Below, one piece after another: positions 1 through 12,267 of a DNA stretch of 64,000 nucleotides. This DNA comes from Erpobdella octoculata (lineage: Eukaryota; Annelida; Clitellata; Hirudinida; Erpobdellidae). The notes beneath the pieces are model-generated. The model was not told the DNA's origin, did not search any database, and was given only the letters and a program-made list of their open reading frames with translations. The stretch is taken from the NCBI GenBank assembly GCA_963978895.1, contig OZ022245.1:21687968-21751967 (forward strand), in the 5' to 3' direction. The position numbers and the translations under genes were made by a program. How positions within the stretch are numbered: position 1 is the stretch's first letter; each line of letters begins with the position of its first letter.

Positions 1-960
1 GCTGTGCACAGTCATCAAAATTGATCTGTTCTCTCGTTAACACTTTGTTGTTTGGTTTGCTCGTTTAGTTACGTCTGAACTTCCTCAATTTTAATAAGTG
101 TTTTTTAATGTATTGGTTCCACTCTGCAAGTGTGATCTTCTGCAAAGGCTTATTATGATTGACTGAAGCTGAAAAAAAAAAGAATTTATTAGTTAACGGC
201 TGCAATAATGTGTTAAAATCCGCTCATATATCTCAACAGGTTATATTTATTTTAAAAGATTATAAATGCTTACAATAGATTTATCACACACTGTTCAACA
301 GCTGCTTTTCGTAAAATCGCTAGTCTTAGTTTTTTGAGTTGTTCTTAGTTTTTAAGTGTCATGTCTACAGAAAGCATATAACGCTACATGTGGCATGTTA
401 ATAAATGTTGACCCGTGGCTGTGAAAAATGTGATATAAAACACAGATTGAAATAAAACATGAAGTAATAATAATATTAAAAACCTTCAAAGCATTAACTT
501 AATGAATTTTCCGAGAGTTTTTCTGAGATCATCAATTCATCAATTTGGAACAATCGAAGAGTACCACTTTCATTTAGCAAATGATGCAATTATAAATTGA
601 ACAAAACAGCAGCAGATTGATAGGCTGGCCATGAGAACTTTGTTCATGATTTTGTTGAAACACAAAAATACTGCACTTGCTTTCCTTTCTTTCAAATTTC
701 ATGCACCTCATATATCAGTGAAACTTTTACAATAAATTGGTGTTGAATGTAAGATTTTCTTTAAAATGTAATTTTCTAATTTCCTCTGAAAAGTAAAAAA
801 TAAAATAAGACCGATAAATTAATTCATAATCTTATAGTCATAACTACTCGTGAATAATAATGGTTGTAATGCCATCACATAAAAAAAACTTACCTGCCCA
901 AAAAAATTTCTCATTTACCGATAGGCTGATAGCAAGCTCGTCAGTTTAGGAAACCATGAT
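1..960. other. gene-free AT-rich sequence
   Basis: No open frame, RNA gene or clear repeat boundary is visible here. The sequence is AT-rich and ends where a Helitron-like terminus begins. Confidence 0.5.
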
Positions 961-1163
961 GAACAATCTTATATATAAAAATGAAATGTTTGTTTGTTTG
1001 TTCGGACATCAAATGTAAACGGCCTAACAGAATTAATTTTAATTTGGCACACTTATGTATCTTATTTAAGCGGTGGTTCCTGTAAAATTTTAAATAAATT
1101 GGTTTCTCCGTTGATGTTTTATGGACAAAAAACTTTTTGGTCAGCGGTAGTAAGTTATGTATT

Positions 1164-1196
<33 letters not shown>

Positions 1197-1207
1197 GTAT
1201 ATATATG

Positions 1208-1257
<50 letters not shown>

Positions 1258-1639
1258 TATATCTTTTTTCTATTGACTGAGTTCATGATTTATATTTTTC
1301 ATTTTAACAATTCTATCTTATATATAAAAATGAAATGTTTGTTTGTTTGTTCGAACATAAAATGTAAACGGCCGAACAGATTTAATTGAAATTTGGCACA
1401 CTTATGTATCTTATTCAAGCGGTGGTTCCTGTAAAATTTTAAACAAATTGGTTTTTCCGTTGATGTTTTATGGACAAAAAACCTTTTGGTCAGCGGTAGT
1501 AAGTTGGAGTAAATTTTTTTTCTACAAAATAAAATAAAATTAATTTATAGTTAAATTATACAAAATATTTTTAATTTTTTTTTCTTAAGTTTTAAAGGTT
1601 TTAAATATAAATATTAAATAAAATAAATATGTGTGTTGT

Positions 1640-1870
1640 TTAGTGCCGCCCATAGATATCTATGGTGCCGCCGGATACCTTTGTTTTGATTTCATAGAGC
1701 TCATTGAGGCTCATTCTCTTCCGAACCTCCGATACGACAGCTCTGCTATCGGTAAACTTTATATTTGATTTTAGCAACTTATTTTTTAAATCTGGATAAC
1801 TTTGGATTTCTGGACTAATCAATAAATTGCAGGTGGGATTTCTTTTATTTAGAAATAATTTGTGTTTCAC
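1640..1870 (-). CDS. unrecognised 76-residue ORF in left palindrome arm
   Basis: This short frame reads outward from the palindrome centre and has a near-identical partner at 2470-2739 in the other arm. Shared segments include TDSRAVVSEVRKRMSLNELY. The few differences (for example P versus S and P versus L) change the protein. I do not recognise the product. The frame opens with GTG-AAA-CAC rather than a clear ATG, so it may be an internal piece of a longer ancestral protein or chance coding. No domain, signal peptide or membrane segment is evident. Confidence 0.3.
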   Translation of the reverse strand: MKHKLFLNKRNPTCNLLISPEIQSYPDLKNKLLKSNIKFTDSRAVVSEVRKRMSLNELYEIKTKVSGGTIDIYGRH

Positions 1871-2469
1871 AAAAAGAGTTCCAGACTTGACAAATTAAAA
1901 TTAAATCAAATTAGAAATTCATTGTTCATATCTCCCATTCAAAAGTAAGTGGCAAAGCTTTGGTAATTTGTTTTTAGTTTTTAAAATCATGATTTACTGT
2001 GTATCTTTCAATTTGTTTCGTTTGTTGCATTGCACGTGTTTAATTATGTTATATTATTATAAGATTATCATTATGCTCTAACATTTTGTGTTTTACAAAA
2101 AGGAGTTGCAGATTGGAAAAATAAATTTAAAATCATTATTCATATTTATCCTTCAAGGCTTCTGACTTCAATTGTTCAGAAGCCTTGAAGGATAAATATG
2201 AGTAATGAATTTAAATTATTTTTCCAATCTGCAACTCCTTTTTGTAAAACACAAAATGTTAGAGCATAATGATAATCTTATAATAATATAACATAATTAA
2301 ACACGTGCAATGCAACAAACGAAACAAATTGAAAGATACACAGTAAATCATGATTTTAAAAACTAAAAACAAATTACCAAAGCTTTGCCACTTACTTTTG
2401 AATGGGAGATATGAACAATGAATTTCTAATTTGATTTAATTTTAATTTGTTAAGTCTGGAACTCTTTTT

Positions 2470-2739
2470 GTGAAACACAAAATATCTCTAAATAGAAGAA
2501 ATTCCACCTGCAATTTATTGATTAGTCCAGAAATCCAAAGTTATCTAGATTTAAAAAATAAGTTGCTAAAATCAAATATAAAGTTTACCGATAGCAGAGC
2601 TGTCGTATCGGAGGTTCGGAAGAGAATGAGCCTCAATGAGCTCTATGAAATCAAAACAAAGGTATCCGGCGGCACCATAGATATCTATGGGCGGCACCAA
2701 ACAACACACATTTTTATTTTATTTAATATTTATATTTAA
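2470..2739 (+). CDS. unrecognised 89-residue ORF in right palindrome arm
   Basis: This is the mirror partner of the 1640-1870 frame, with the same core ending in SGGTIDIYGRH and a few extra residues because the stop is lost. It starts at GTG, so initiation is doubtful. A perfect 16-base palindrome (CCATAGATATCTATGG) lies at the end of the shared frame. I assign no function. Confidence 0.3.
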   Translation: MKHKISLNRRNSTCNLLISPEIQSYLDLKNKLLKSNIKFTDSRAVVSEVRKRMSLNELYEIKTKVSGGTIDIYGRHQTTHIFILFNIYI

Positions 2740-3075
2740 AACCTTTAAAACTTAAGAAAAAAAAATTAAAAATATTTTGTATAATTTAACTATAAATTAA
2801 TTTTATTTTATTTTGTAGAAAAAAAATTTACTCCAACTTACTACCGCTGACCAAAAGGTTTTTTGTCCATAAAACATCAACGGAAAAACCAATTTATTTA
2901 AAATTTTACAGGAACTACCGCTTGAATTAGATACATAAGTATGCCAAATTTCAATTAAATCTGTTCGGCCGTTTACATTTTATGTCCGAACAAACAAACA
3001 AACATTTCATTTTTATATATAAGATAGAATTGTTAAAATGAAAAATATAAATTATGAACTCAGTCAATAGGAAAA

Positions 3076-3184
<109 letters not shown>

Positions 3185-3189
3185 TATAC

Positions 3190-3231
<42 letters not shown>

Positions 3232-3423
3232 TACATAACTTACTACCGCTGACCAAAACGTTTTTTGTCCATAAAACATCAACGGAGTAACCAATTTATT
3301 TAAAATTTTACAGGAACCACCGCTTAAATAAGATACATAAGTGTGCCAAATTTCAATTAAATCTGTTCTTCCGTTAACATTTGATGTCCGTACAAACAAA
3401 CAAACATTTCATTTTTATATATA

Positions 3424-3426
<3 letters not shown>

Positions 3427-3497
<71 letters not shown>
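3427..3497. repeat. (TA)n tract
   Basis: Pure alternating TA, immediately outside the outer terminus of the inverted duplication. Confidence 0.95.
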
Positions 3498-3499
<2 letters not shown>

Positions 3500-4355
3500 T
3501 TTCATGCATGCTCTATTAAAAATAACTGCCCGTTTTTTTTTATTATTTTATTAACGTAAGATTCCAATCTGCGAACAACGACTTTGTTTTTTGTAACAAT
3601 ATATGTATGAAATGTTTTAGATATCAACTAATCCATTCATCGAGTTAAATTTATGAATATTTTTAGAGTAGAAACTAAATACTAATTTTACTTTTGTAAA
3701 ATATACAGTTTTTGAGTAGCAGTTACTTTAAAAACCAAGTAACCCTATTTTCCATCCCATATTTGAAGTCCTGCTTTAGAAAAACATGAGAAACATGCTG
3801 GAAAAAAACTAAATACTAGTTTTTACATCTGTGGTATTTACTGTTTTTGAGTAGCAGTTACTATAAAAAACAATTAGCCCTATTTTCCACCCCATATTTG
3901 AAGTCCTGGAAACCAAATTTTCAAAAAATGCTAAAACACGTGTTTCATTATTTTTGGAGTAGAAACTAAATACTAATTTTTATTCCTGTAGCATTAGCAG
4001 TTTTTGAGTAGAAGCTACTTTAAAAACCAAATAACCCAATTTTCCAACCCACATTTGAAGTCCGGGAAACCGAATTTTTAAAAAATAGTGAAACACGTAT
4101 CTTTTTATTTTTCAAAAAGAATCTATATTCCAAATTTCAAAATCTTCTCATTTTTGGTTTTCGAAATATACATTGTTTTAGAAAAAAGTTTGTTTTCCAG
4201 TTTTTTCCCCTCAGGAGCAAAATTTTCAAAAAATGTTTTTTAATGGATGCTTACGCAATAAAAGTAATATAAGTTCCAAATTTCACTTTCCTAGGATGAG
4301 GCGTTTGAGCTCGGCGTTGATTATCAGTCAGTCAGTCAGTCAGTCAGGACATGTT
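3498..4355 (-). repeat. non-autonomous repeat with three internal direct repeats
   Basis: Three diverged direct repeats (about 3660-3780, 3800-3905 and 3950-4070) share the phrases AAACTAAATACTA, TTTTTGAGTAG and ATTTGAAGTCC. The segment ends with a (CAGT)n run and GGACATGTTCTTATATA at 4325-4355. The same terminus, in the opposite orientation, occurs at 43140-43315, so this is a dispersed family. No coding capacity is visible. Confidence 0.6.
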
Positions 4356-4389
4356 CTTATATATATATATATATATATATATAAATATA

Positions 4390-4437
<48 letters not shown>

Positions 4438-4478
4438 TTATATATATATATATACATTTATATATATATATATATATT
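4356..4478. repeat. (TA)n tract, interrupted
   Basis: TA dinucleotide array with TAAATATATTTA and TATTTATA interruptions. Confidence 0.95.
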
Positions 4479-4612
4479 GTTCCCGCTCGCTTACCCGCTC
4501 CGCTCATTTTGTGTCGGATTTCATTTTTTTTTCTATATTTGATCTCCCTTGACTCTCAAGGTTGTGTGAAAATGTCATTACAATCGGCTGAATGGTGTAG
4601 CAATGCATGAAT
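4478..4612 (+). repeat. 3' portion of a CCCGCTCGCT repeat family
   Basis: Begins TTCCCGCTCGCT and ends with GAATGGTGTAGCAATGCATG. The same block occurs at about 39200-39345 and 56685-56850, so it is one end of a dispersed repeat whose other end carries the CTAG terminus described at 38532 and 55121. Confidence 0.6.
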
Positions 4613-4619
4613 AACATAT

Positions 4620-5176
<557 letters not shown>

Positions 5177-5429
5177 AAACATTCATTTTTGTATATATAG
5201 ATGTTAGTGTTATGATAAAAATTAGAATTACCATGAAAAATTAATTTAACTTCATGCACTTATCTGCAACGCAGAATTCACAAGCAGTTTTAAGACGTTT
5301 TTCGATAATATGGTATAGTAGTGGGGTATTACCACACACCCTAACGATTTTTTTGAAATGAAGAAAAAGTGTTGAAGGTTAAGATATAACAACACAAAAC
5401 TGCGCTCTAATTGATCTGCTTCTAATTGT

Positions 5430-5925
5430 GTGACATTTTGCAATGTTTTTGGTTTGCTTGTGAGGTCGTGTTGGGTTTTAGATAGGTTTTCTGTTTAATT
5501 GACACTATGTTTTCGGTTTGCATGTGATGTCGTGCTGGTTTTCTGATTACTTTTGAAATGATTCATTCATTAGTGGTGTTGACAGTTTTCTTTTTTTCGG
5601 TTCATTTGTGGGGTCCTGTTGTACTTTTATTTCTGTTCGTGCGGTTTTTTTTTTTTTTTATATTATTATGTTTTATTTTTAGTTTTTGATCTGACTCCAT
5701 ATGTGCGACATTTTACTATGTTTTTGGTTCGCTTGAGAGTTTTAGATATGTTTTCTGTTTAATTGACATTATGTTTTCGGTTTGCTTGTGATGTCGTGCT
5801 GATTTTGGATATGTTTTCTGATTACTTCTGAATTGATTTATTGGTGGTGTTGACATTTTTCTTTGTTTCCGGTTCGTTTGTGGGGTCGTGTTGTGCTTTT
5901 TTTCTGTTCGTGTGGTTTTTTTTTG
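5430..5925. repeat. diverged tandem duplication, ~270-bp period
   Basis: The blocks at 5430-5660 and 5703-5925 match closely, sharing TTCTGTTTAATTGACA, TGTTTTCGGTTTGC and the end TTTCTGTTCGTG. No gene is evident in either copy. Confidence 0.7.
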
Positions 5926-6930
5926 TTTGTAATTCGGCAAGGAGTTATTTAACTCGTGTTGACAACATAATAAATAATAAATAAATAAATAAATAATTCT
6001 TTTCTACATCACATATACTTAATTTGAAATTTGTTAACAGCCTTTGTTTGAGATATAGTTAATAAAGTGGAAGGCTTTATACTATGGTAATTTCCGCACA
6101 AGGTGGCTATTGTTAGCTACCTAGTGGTTTTGGACCAAAATACAGCTTTGTCTCAATATTTTTTTTGATGCCGTCTGCCAATGATTTTATATAAATCTTG
6201 AATACAGATAAGGCCACTTTTACTCACTGACGATACACTTTTGACAGCAACAAGTTGTCAGTCATCACTCCATTTCCCATTTTTCCATTAAATTTTGGTT
6301 CTGAATATAACAATATAACAAATCTATAATGTCAAATCGAAGCCTAACTTGAAAGATAGATTGATTTAAAATGTTGAAAATTGACTTATGCATAAGTCTC
6401 GGGCTGGCAAAATTAGCCGCTCACCACTACTTTACTTTAAAATTAAATTATAAATAATACTATTAAAAAACTTTAAAAAAAAATTTTAATTTAAATCCAC
6501 TAAAAAATGAAGTAATTTTAATAATAAGAGAACAAACGGCAAAATATTTAATACTAAAAATAAAAGCGTGAGGCGCTAGAAATAGCTAAACAGTTTCTCT
6601 GTCTGTCTGTCCGTCAAAAGTTGTCCGATTTCTAAAATTCTAAAATCTACTTTATCTTTTCTTAAAAATTTTAGTCGATTGAACAATTGAACTATCTAGT
6701 AAATTCAAATGCTCGGCGCTTTTAATATGAGGGATTTAAAAATACACGACTCATTGACAAACATATTTAAAAGCTCTTTCTGAGCCCTGCTTGCCGATAA
6801 CTACATTAATTTAAAATAGGTTTTTAGACACAATATCCTGTTAGCAAGAATTTTATTTTAAGTTTTTCGAACTACTATGAAACACGCATTTATTAAAATA
6901 AACGTTATTGAAAACATCAGCATTGTGTGC
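5926..6930. other. no gene seen
   Basis: AT-rich sequence with a short AAAT run near 5970 and a TCTG run near 6600. Nothing coding or structural is supported. Confidence 0.4.
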
Positions 6931-6979
6931 AGACATTTCGCGTGTTAGGCGAACGTGATAACCACTACACCACGGAAAT
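6931..6979 (-). pseudogene. 5' half of tRNA-Val(AAC), truncated
   Basis: Read on the minus strand, the segment begins ATTTCCGTGGTGTAGTGG and continues through the D arm and an anticodon arm with AAC in the loop (CGCCTAACACGCG). It matches eukaryotic tRNA-Val(AAC) up to about position 48. The T arm and the 3' acceptor strand are missing and replaced by unrelated sequence. The A box is intact and the B box absent. I read it as a retroposed tRNA 5' fragment or a deletion relic. Confidence 0.75.
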
Positions 6980-6989
6980 AAGACGTGAA

Positions 6990-7220
6990 ATTAGGATTGG
7001 CAAACAATTATATACTTTGTTAATTTAGAATAAAAAGTTTTGCTACTATCTGACGCTACTTTAGTTACTGGAAAAAAAGTTAACAAAAAATGGCAGAGAT
7101 GGCGAATACAAAATGAAACCAGCGTTGTTAAAAATTAGAACCTAATTTTGTATGGTTTAAGCTTAAGCCCTACTCAGTGGATAAGCAAACAGAGACGACT
7201 TATGTAAGTAGCGGCCTTAC
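6990..7220 (+). repeat. repeat unit paralogous to 10590-11600 (lacks tRNA and hAT)
   Basis: Shares TTTAGTTACTG, ACCAGCG and TAATTTTGTATGGTTTAAGC, then CCCTACTCAGTGGATAAGC, with the copy around tRNA-Gln at 10.6-11.6 kb. In this copy the tRNA body is absent. The sequence GTTTAAGC-TTAAGC at 7155-7168 stands where the other copy carries a hAT insertion. Confidence 0.7.
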
Positions 7221-7223
7221 CCG

Positions 7224-8150
7224 GTGGCTGATTTACAAACACGCGACACGCACAACGCTGTGCTTATTGATATTCAGATGTCTTCCAGTAGCTGTGCACT
7301 GGACCCCATACTTTCTTGGATCAATAAGAGGATCCCGAGTGCTTTTTCGCCTATTTTGGCTCGTCTTTTCAACGCGTCCATCTCCTCATCACAACTTCCT
7401 ACATCTCAAAAAAAGGCAATAATTTTTCCAAAGCTTAAGAAGACGACACTTGATCATGACGATCCAAAAAATTATCGACGAATCTCTAATCTCTCATTTG
7501 TTTCAAAACTTATTGAACGAGTCATATATGTTCAACTCCTTACACACATTGAAGTAAATGGTTTACTTCCTCCAATTCAATCTGGCTTTCGCCGCTTTCA
7601 CTCAACAGAATCAGCGATCCTGAAAATCTATAACGATGCCCTCGATGCACTCGACCAAGACCAAGTGACCGCATTGCTTCTCCTCGATTTCAGTGCCGCC
7701 TTTGACTGTGTTGATCACGGCCTCTTACTCCAGCTACTGCGCATCACCTGTTCAATTTCATCTAATGCTCTCCTATGGATTGCATCTTTCCTCTCCGACA
7801 GAACCCAGGTCGTCCGAATGGGGGATGATGAGTTGATGGTCTCCAGAGTTCTTTCTGGCGTTCCGCAGGGTTCCATTCTCGGATTCCTACTCTTTGTTTT
7901 ATATATTACTGAGATCTACCACATAGCAGTCTCCCATGGCATCTCACTCCAACTCTACGCCGACGACGCACAACTTTACACTCACTCTACTGTTCATGAT
8001 GTCCCCACTGCCTGTACTAGACTTGCCGCATGCGTTGTTGAAATTGGATCATGGAGCGCCTCCATGCGTCTTTCTTTGAATCCTGCTAAGAAGAAATTTA
8101 TCTGGCTTCATCGGAAAAGATCCTCCACCTGTTTTCTTGAAAACCGTTCC
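7224..8150 (+). pseudogene. CR1/L2-like LINE ORF2, RT domain (5' piece)
   Basis: This frame encodes part of a non-LTR reverse transcriptase. In order it shows a CALDPILSW block, KNYRRISNLSFVSKLIERV (RT motif 1), LLLDFSAAFDCVDH with a catalytic Asp, SGVPQGSILGFLLF, and LQLYADDAQLYTH, whose YADD is the catalytic pair. These motifs in this order are typical of CR1/L2-clade elements. The endonuclease and ORF1 are missing. The frame stays open until a solo LTR begins at 8151. The matching 3' piece resumes near 9995, but well over 100 residues normally found between the two blocks appear to be missing, so an internal deletion is likely as well. Confidence 0.88.
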
Positions 8151-8754
<604 letters not shown>

Positions 8755-9188
8755 GCAGTGATTATTTCGTTAACGGTAATAGAAATTAAAACGATAATTA
8801 TTAGTTCTTGTTAACGAAAACTGAAACGAAAACTAGAATAGAAAGTCAAAACGAAACTGAAATAAAAATAAAAATTAGTTAGTTAGAACGAAATAGAAAT
8901 AAAAAAAAATTTTTTTTCGAAACGAAATAGAAATAGAAATAAAAATTAATTTTTTTTTGAAACGAAATAGAAATAGAAATAAAAACTATTTTTTTTTAGA
9001 AACGAAATAGAAATAAAAATAAAAAATAATTTGTTAAAACGAAATAAAAACAAAAAATATTAAAAACAAAATAAAAATTAATTTTGCTTCTATGGTACTT
9101 CCTTTTAACATGCCTTTGTCGCTACGAAATTGTTTATTCTTTTTCTATTGTATTCGTGTTTTGGTTTGTCGTTATTTATTGAGTCAGA

Positions 9189-9330
9189 ATGTCGAAAGCT
9201 GGCGTTGGTTTGTCGAAAATGTTTGCTGGTCGTAAAAGCGAAAGTTTAGTTTGGAATTATTTTAAATATGATGTCACTACTAATAAAAGTGTTTGTCTAG
9301 CAAAAAAAAAGATAGTAACGTCGATGGTGC
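9189..9330 (+). pseudogene. hAT transposase N-terminal BED-like remnant
   Basis: From ATG at 9189 the frame reads MSKAGVGLSKMFAGRKSES then VWNYFKYD and KSVCL, which resembles the start of a BED zinc finger in hAT transposases. It is followed by A-rich sequence and loses the frame before a full finger is formed. Confidence 0.55.
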
Positions 9331-9394
9331 TATAAACCAGTGCGGTTTTCAACTGGCCGGTAAAAATCCAACAAACCTAAAGGTTAGTTAGGAT

Positions 9395-9601
9395 ATGGAA
9401 GACTTGGCAGATGTGATACAGTTTTGGATTGCTCGACAGTCTATATATCCGCAACTTTCCCTCTTGGCTTTGGACATACTGGCAGCACCTGCTTCCCAGG
9501 CATATGTGGAGAGGATATTTTCATTATGTGGCCTTTTGAGCGGAGGGAAGAAACTTAGAAAGGAGAGGTTTTTTAAATTGAATAAACAGTTTCTCAGTTG
9601 A
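9395..9601 (+). pseudogene. hAT transposase C-terminal dimerisation domain
   Basis: A 68-residue frame contains FWIARQSIYPQLSLLALDIL followed by PASQAYVERIFSLCG, the hallmark of the hAT family C-terminal dimerisation region (usually PASSAxVERxFS). The domain mediates transposase dimerisation. The catalytic RNase H-like region is absent, so this copy cannot move itself. Confidence 0.85.
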
Positions 9602-9994
9602 CTTGTGTTTAGTTACAACTGCAAAATAGGGAGGTTACAAAAGAAACTGAAATTAAAACTAAAACTATTATAAATTCAAAACGAAACGGTAATAATAAAT
9701 ACTGATGCAAAACTAAACTGAAATTAAAATTATTGAAAAATTCAAAACTATAACGAAATGGTAATAATAATTCCTGATGCAAAACTAAACTGAAACTAAA
9801 ATTATTAAAAAATTCAAAACGAACGAAACGGTAATAATAATTACTGATAATTACTGATTCAAAACTAAACTGAAATTAAAATTATTGAAAAATTCAAAAC
9901 TAAAACGAAACTGTAATAATAATTCATAATACCAAAACTAAACTGAAACTGAAACTAAATTTATTTCTGAAACGAATTAATCACTGGTTTACAG

Positions 9995-10415
9995 TTCCCT
10001 AACCCTGGATGCAAACACAAAAATTTCTCCTGTATCGATATGCCCCTTTATTCAGCCGCTCGTCTGGTGGCTCATGCTTTTTGCCGGAATCATATCTCGC
10101 CAATCTTACGCCAACTATGTTGGCTTCCTATTTCCTCCAGGATCATCTTCAAGCTCTGTCTTCTAATCTATAAAATCTTCAATAATCGCTTTTCAGTATA
10201 TCTACTAGAGTCCTTCATTCTATGCTCTGATTGCCCCGGCAGACAGAGACTTCGCTCCTCCTCCCGACGTGATCTTACTGTCCTTCGGACTCATCGCGCC
10301 TTCTCAGGACCGACAGCCTGGAACGCAATACCCACATCTTTTAGAGAATTCACAACTTTTCATGAATTTAAAATTAAATTAAAAACATACTTGATTTCTT
10401 TATAATAGCTTACTT
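9995..10415 (+). pseudogene. CR1/L2-like LINE ORF2 C-terminus (3' piece)
   Basis: Continues the LINE broken at 8150. The frame at 10040-10405 shows AARLVAHAFCRNHISPILRQ, LCWLPISSRIIFKLCLLIYK and AFSGPTAWNAIPTSFRE, the standard order of C-terminal blocks after the RT. It ends near FKIKLKTYLISL with a stop at 10405. The 3' end reads AGCGATTAATAAATGATATA. Confidence 0.85.
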
Positions 10416-10499
10416 TTCCTACGCGATCGCTTTCGATCAAAATTTGTTTTGTTTTAAGCGATTAATAAATGATATATAAAATAAATGAGACGTAATTCA

Positions 10500-10792
10500 A
10501 TCGCTGGGATTGCAGACAGGTTAATTTATTAAGAAACCTCAATGAGACAAGGTTTTAGATATTTTATATCTTTCTTTCTTTCCCATCCCCGTTCCCGCTT
10601 CTTTAGTTACTGCAAAGGGAGAAATGTTAACAAAAATGCAGATAGAGAATAAAAACATTAAAAACATGTAACCAGCGCTGTTGAATAATAATGCTACAGG
10701 AGGTTCTATGGTGTAACGGTTAGCACTTTGGACTCTGAATCCAGCGATCCGAGTTCCAATCTCGGTATAACCTAATTTTGTATGGTTTAAGC
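10500..10792 (+). repeat. repeat unit containing tRNA-Gln (left part)
   Basis: Left part of a unit that continues at 11508-11600 beyond a hAT insertion. Its flanks match the unit at 6990-7220. The phrase TTATTAAGAAACC at its start also occurs near 16930. Confidence 0.6.
10702..10773 (+). tRNA. tRNA-Gln(CTG)
   Basis: 72 nt beginning GGTTCTATGGTGTAACGG, with CTG in the anticodon loop (GGACTCTGAATCC) and a perfect T stem (CCGAG/CTCGG). One acceptor pair is mismatched (C5 opposite T) and the T loop reads TTCCAAT instead of TTCAAAT. It lies inside a repeated unit, so it may be a decaying or SINE-associated copy. No CCA is encoded. Confidence 0.75.
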
Positions 10793-11507
10793 CAGGGGTG
10801 GGCAAACTACGTCCCGCCAAAGTATTTTATGCGGCCCGTTTAGAATTTTTGCTAATTTTTTAAATTATTATTTTGATTATTGGCTTCGATTTAAATTTAA
10901 ATTATATTAATGTTTTTTGTTTAGTGTTGGTTGTTATTACATAAAATTCACAACATCCCTATTTGAAACTGTATTCGCGTTTAACTAACAGTTTGCTTTG
11001 TTTGCATTTCGAAAGTTTTTACAAATTGTAATTTGTAAGTCAATAAGCGTTGATTTAAACATGAGTGATGCTAAGAAAAAAAAAATTGAGGACGAATTTC
11101 GTGTTTTTAATGAAGAATGGACTGCTATGTACTGTTTCAAAAATGTTTGGGACAAAGCGGTCTGCTTGCTGTGCCGTGAGTGTGTGAGCGTCTTTAAAGA
11201 GTACAATTTAAAAAGATATCACCAAACAGAACATTTCAAGAATCTTAACCAAAACTGTGAACAGTTACATGCTTCTCATTGATTATAAATGTACTCTGTA
11301 GTCAGATTGTATCCAAATTAAGTTTCCTCTTTTTTATAATTACTATGATAGTTACAATAAACTTTTGTTGAAATGATTATGAATAATAAAATTTTTTTTC
11401 ATAATTTCAAACGTTGTAAATTTTTTAATAGACAAAATATATATGCGGCCCGCGATGACAAAACAGTTTTCAATGCGCCCGCCGTAGAACAAGTTTGCCC
11501 ATATCTG
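10793..11507 (+). mobile_element. hAT transposon deletion derivative, 8-bp TSD
   Basis: The left end CAGGGGTGGGCAAACTACG and right end GTTTGCCCATATCTG are inverted repeats of the common hAT 'GGGGTGGGCAAAC' type. The target duplication GTTTAAGC is perfect (10785-10792 and 11508-11515). GCGGCCCG motifs lie near both ends. Only the N-terminal zinc-finger region of a transposase remains inside. Confidence 0.9.
11061..11282 (+). pseudogene. hAT transposase N-terminal zinc-finger fragment
   Basis: From ATG at 11061 the frame reads MSDAKKKKIEDEFRVFNEEW and later CLLCRECVSVFKEYNLKRYH, a C-x2-C then H-x4-H finger like the N-terminus of hAT proteins related to GTF2IRD2 and ZBED-type domesticated transposases. 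It stops about 70 residues in, so the catalytic domain is absent. It is a truncated transposase rather than a host gene. Confidence 0.75.
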
Positions 11508-11581
11508 GTTTAAGCCCTACTGAGTGGATAAGCAAACAACAGAGACAACTTAAATAAGAAATACGTAATTGCTAGCTAGAT

Positions 11582-11770
11582 AACTCGGCCTTACCCGGTT
11601 TTTAGAGGGTTTTTTAATTTCTATTTCTCTCCCTTTCCCGCTTGCTCTCCCGTTCCCGCTCGCTCTACCGTTCATGTCCCGCCTCCTCACCCGCTCCCAT
11701 TTGCTTTTTCAATCCCGCTTACTTTTCCGTCTCCAATTGCTTTCCCGCTCCTGCTCCATTTCTTTCTTCT
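11582..11770 (+). repeat. CTTACCCGG/CCCGCTCGCT repeat fragment
   Basis: CGGCCTTACCCGGTTTTTAG followed by CCCGCTTGCTCTCCCGTTCC resembles the Helitron-like family seen at 38532, 39354 and 55121, but without the CTAG end. Confidence 0.5.
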
Positions 11771-12259
11771 TCTTCCTCCTGACTTCTTTTTGCCCATAAA
11801 ACTTAAAATACTTTTGCTCAAAGTTGCCTAAACTAAATTTGAATTTTGTTACGCCATAACCTCTGTTGTTTGTAAATAAACATTTTGGCTTGAGAAGTTT
11901 TCTGATCCTAAACTTTTTTCAATTTTTTTAAACTTAAAAACTACCTTATCTTTTTTTTACTCTTTGACATCTACCTCCAACTAACACAAAACATAACAAA
12001 GAAAACTTTGTTCGTCATTAGAATAGTTGCAGTCTGTTTGGGCACATAACAACAACACATGTGTTATAATAGGAAAAGAAATGAAAAAATATTTGGAGAA
12101 GCAGCGTGTTTCAAGAAACGCTAACTTTTTGGTTTGAAAGAAAATTTAAAATTTTCTAAATTTTGTCACACTAAAAAGCGTTACTTTTCTTCACCACCTA
12201 AAAACGTACCAAGTGAAAGTCTGTTTAATGCAAGCCGATATTTTTGCAGACAGTCCTGT
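11771..12259. other. no gene seen
   Basis: AT-rich; a 63-residue frame at 12134 has no recognisable feature and runs into the MITE at 12268. Confidence 0.4.
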
Positions 12260-12267
12260 GGTACGGT

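Larger units (their letters stand above)
8756..9986 (+). mobile_element. hAT transposon, internally deleted, 8-bp TSD
   Basis: Terminal inverted repeats are CAGTGATTA and TAATCACTG. The 8-bp target duplication GTTTACAG is perfect (8748-8755 and 9987-9994). Subterminal regions on both sides (about 8870-9070 and 9640-9960) are built of short repeats such as GAAATAGAAATAAAAA and AAAACTAAACTGAAA. Two transposase remnants lie inside: a BED-like N-terminus near 9189 and the C-terminal dimerisation region at 9395. The middle of the transposase, including the catalytic core, is gone. Confidence 0.9.
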
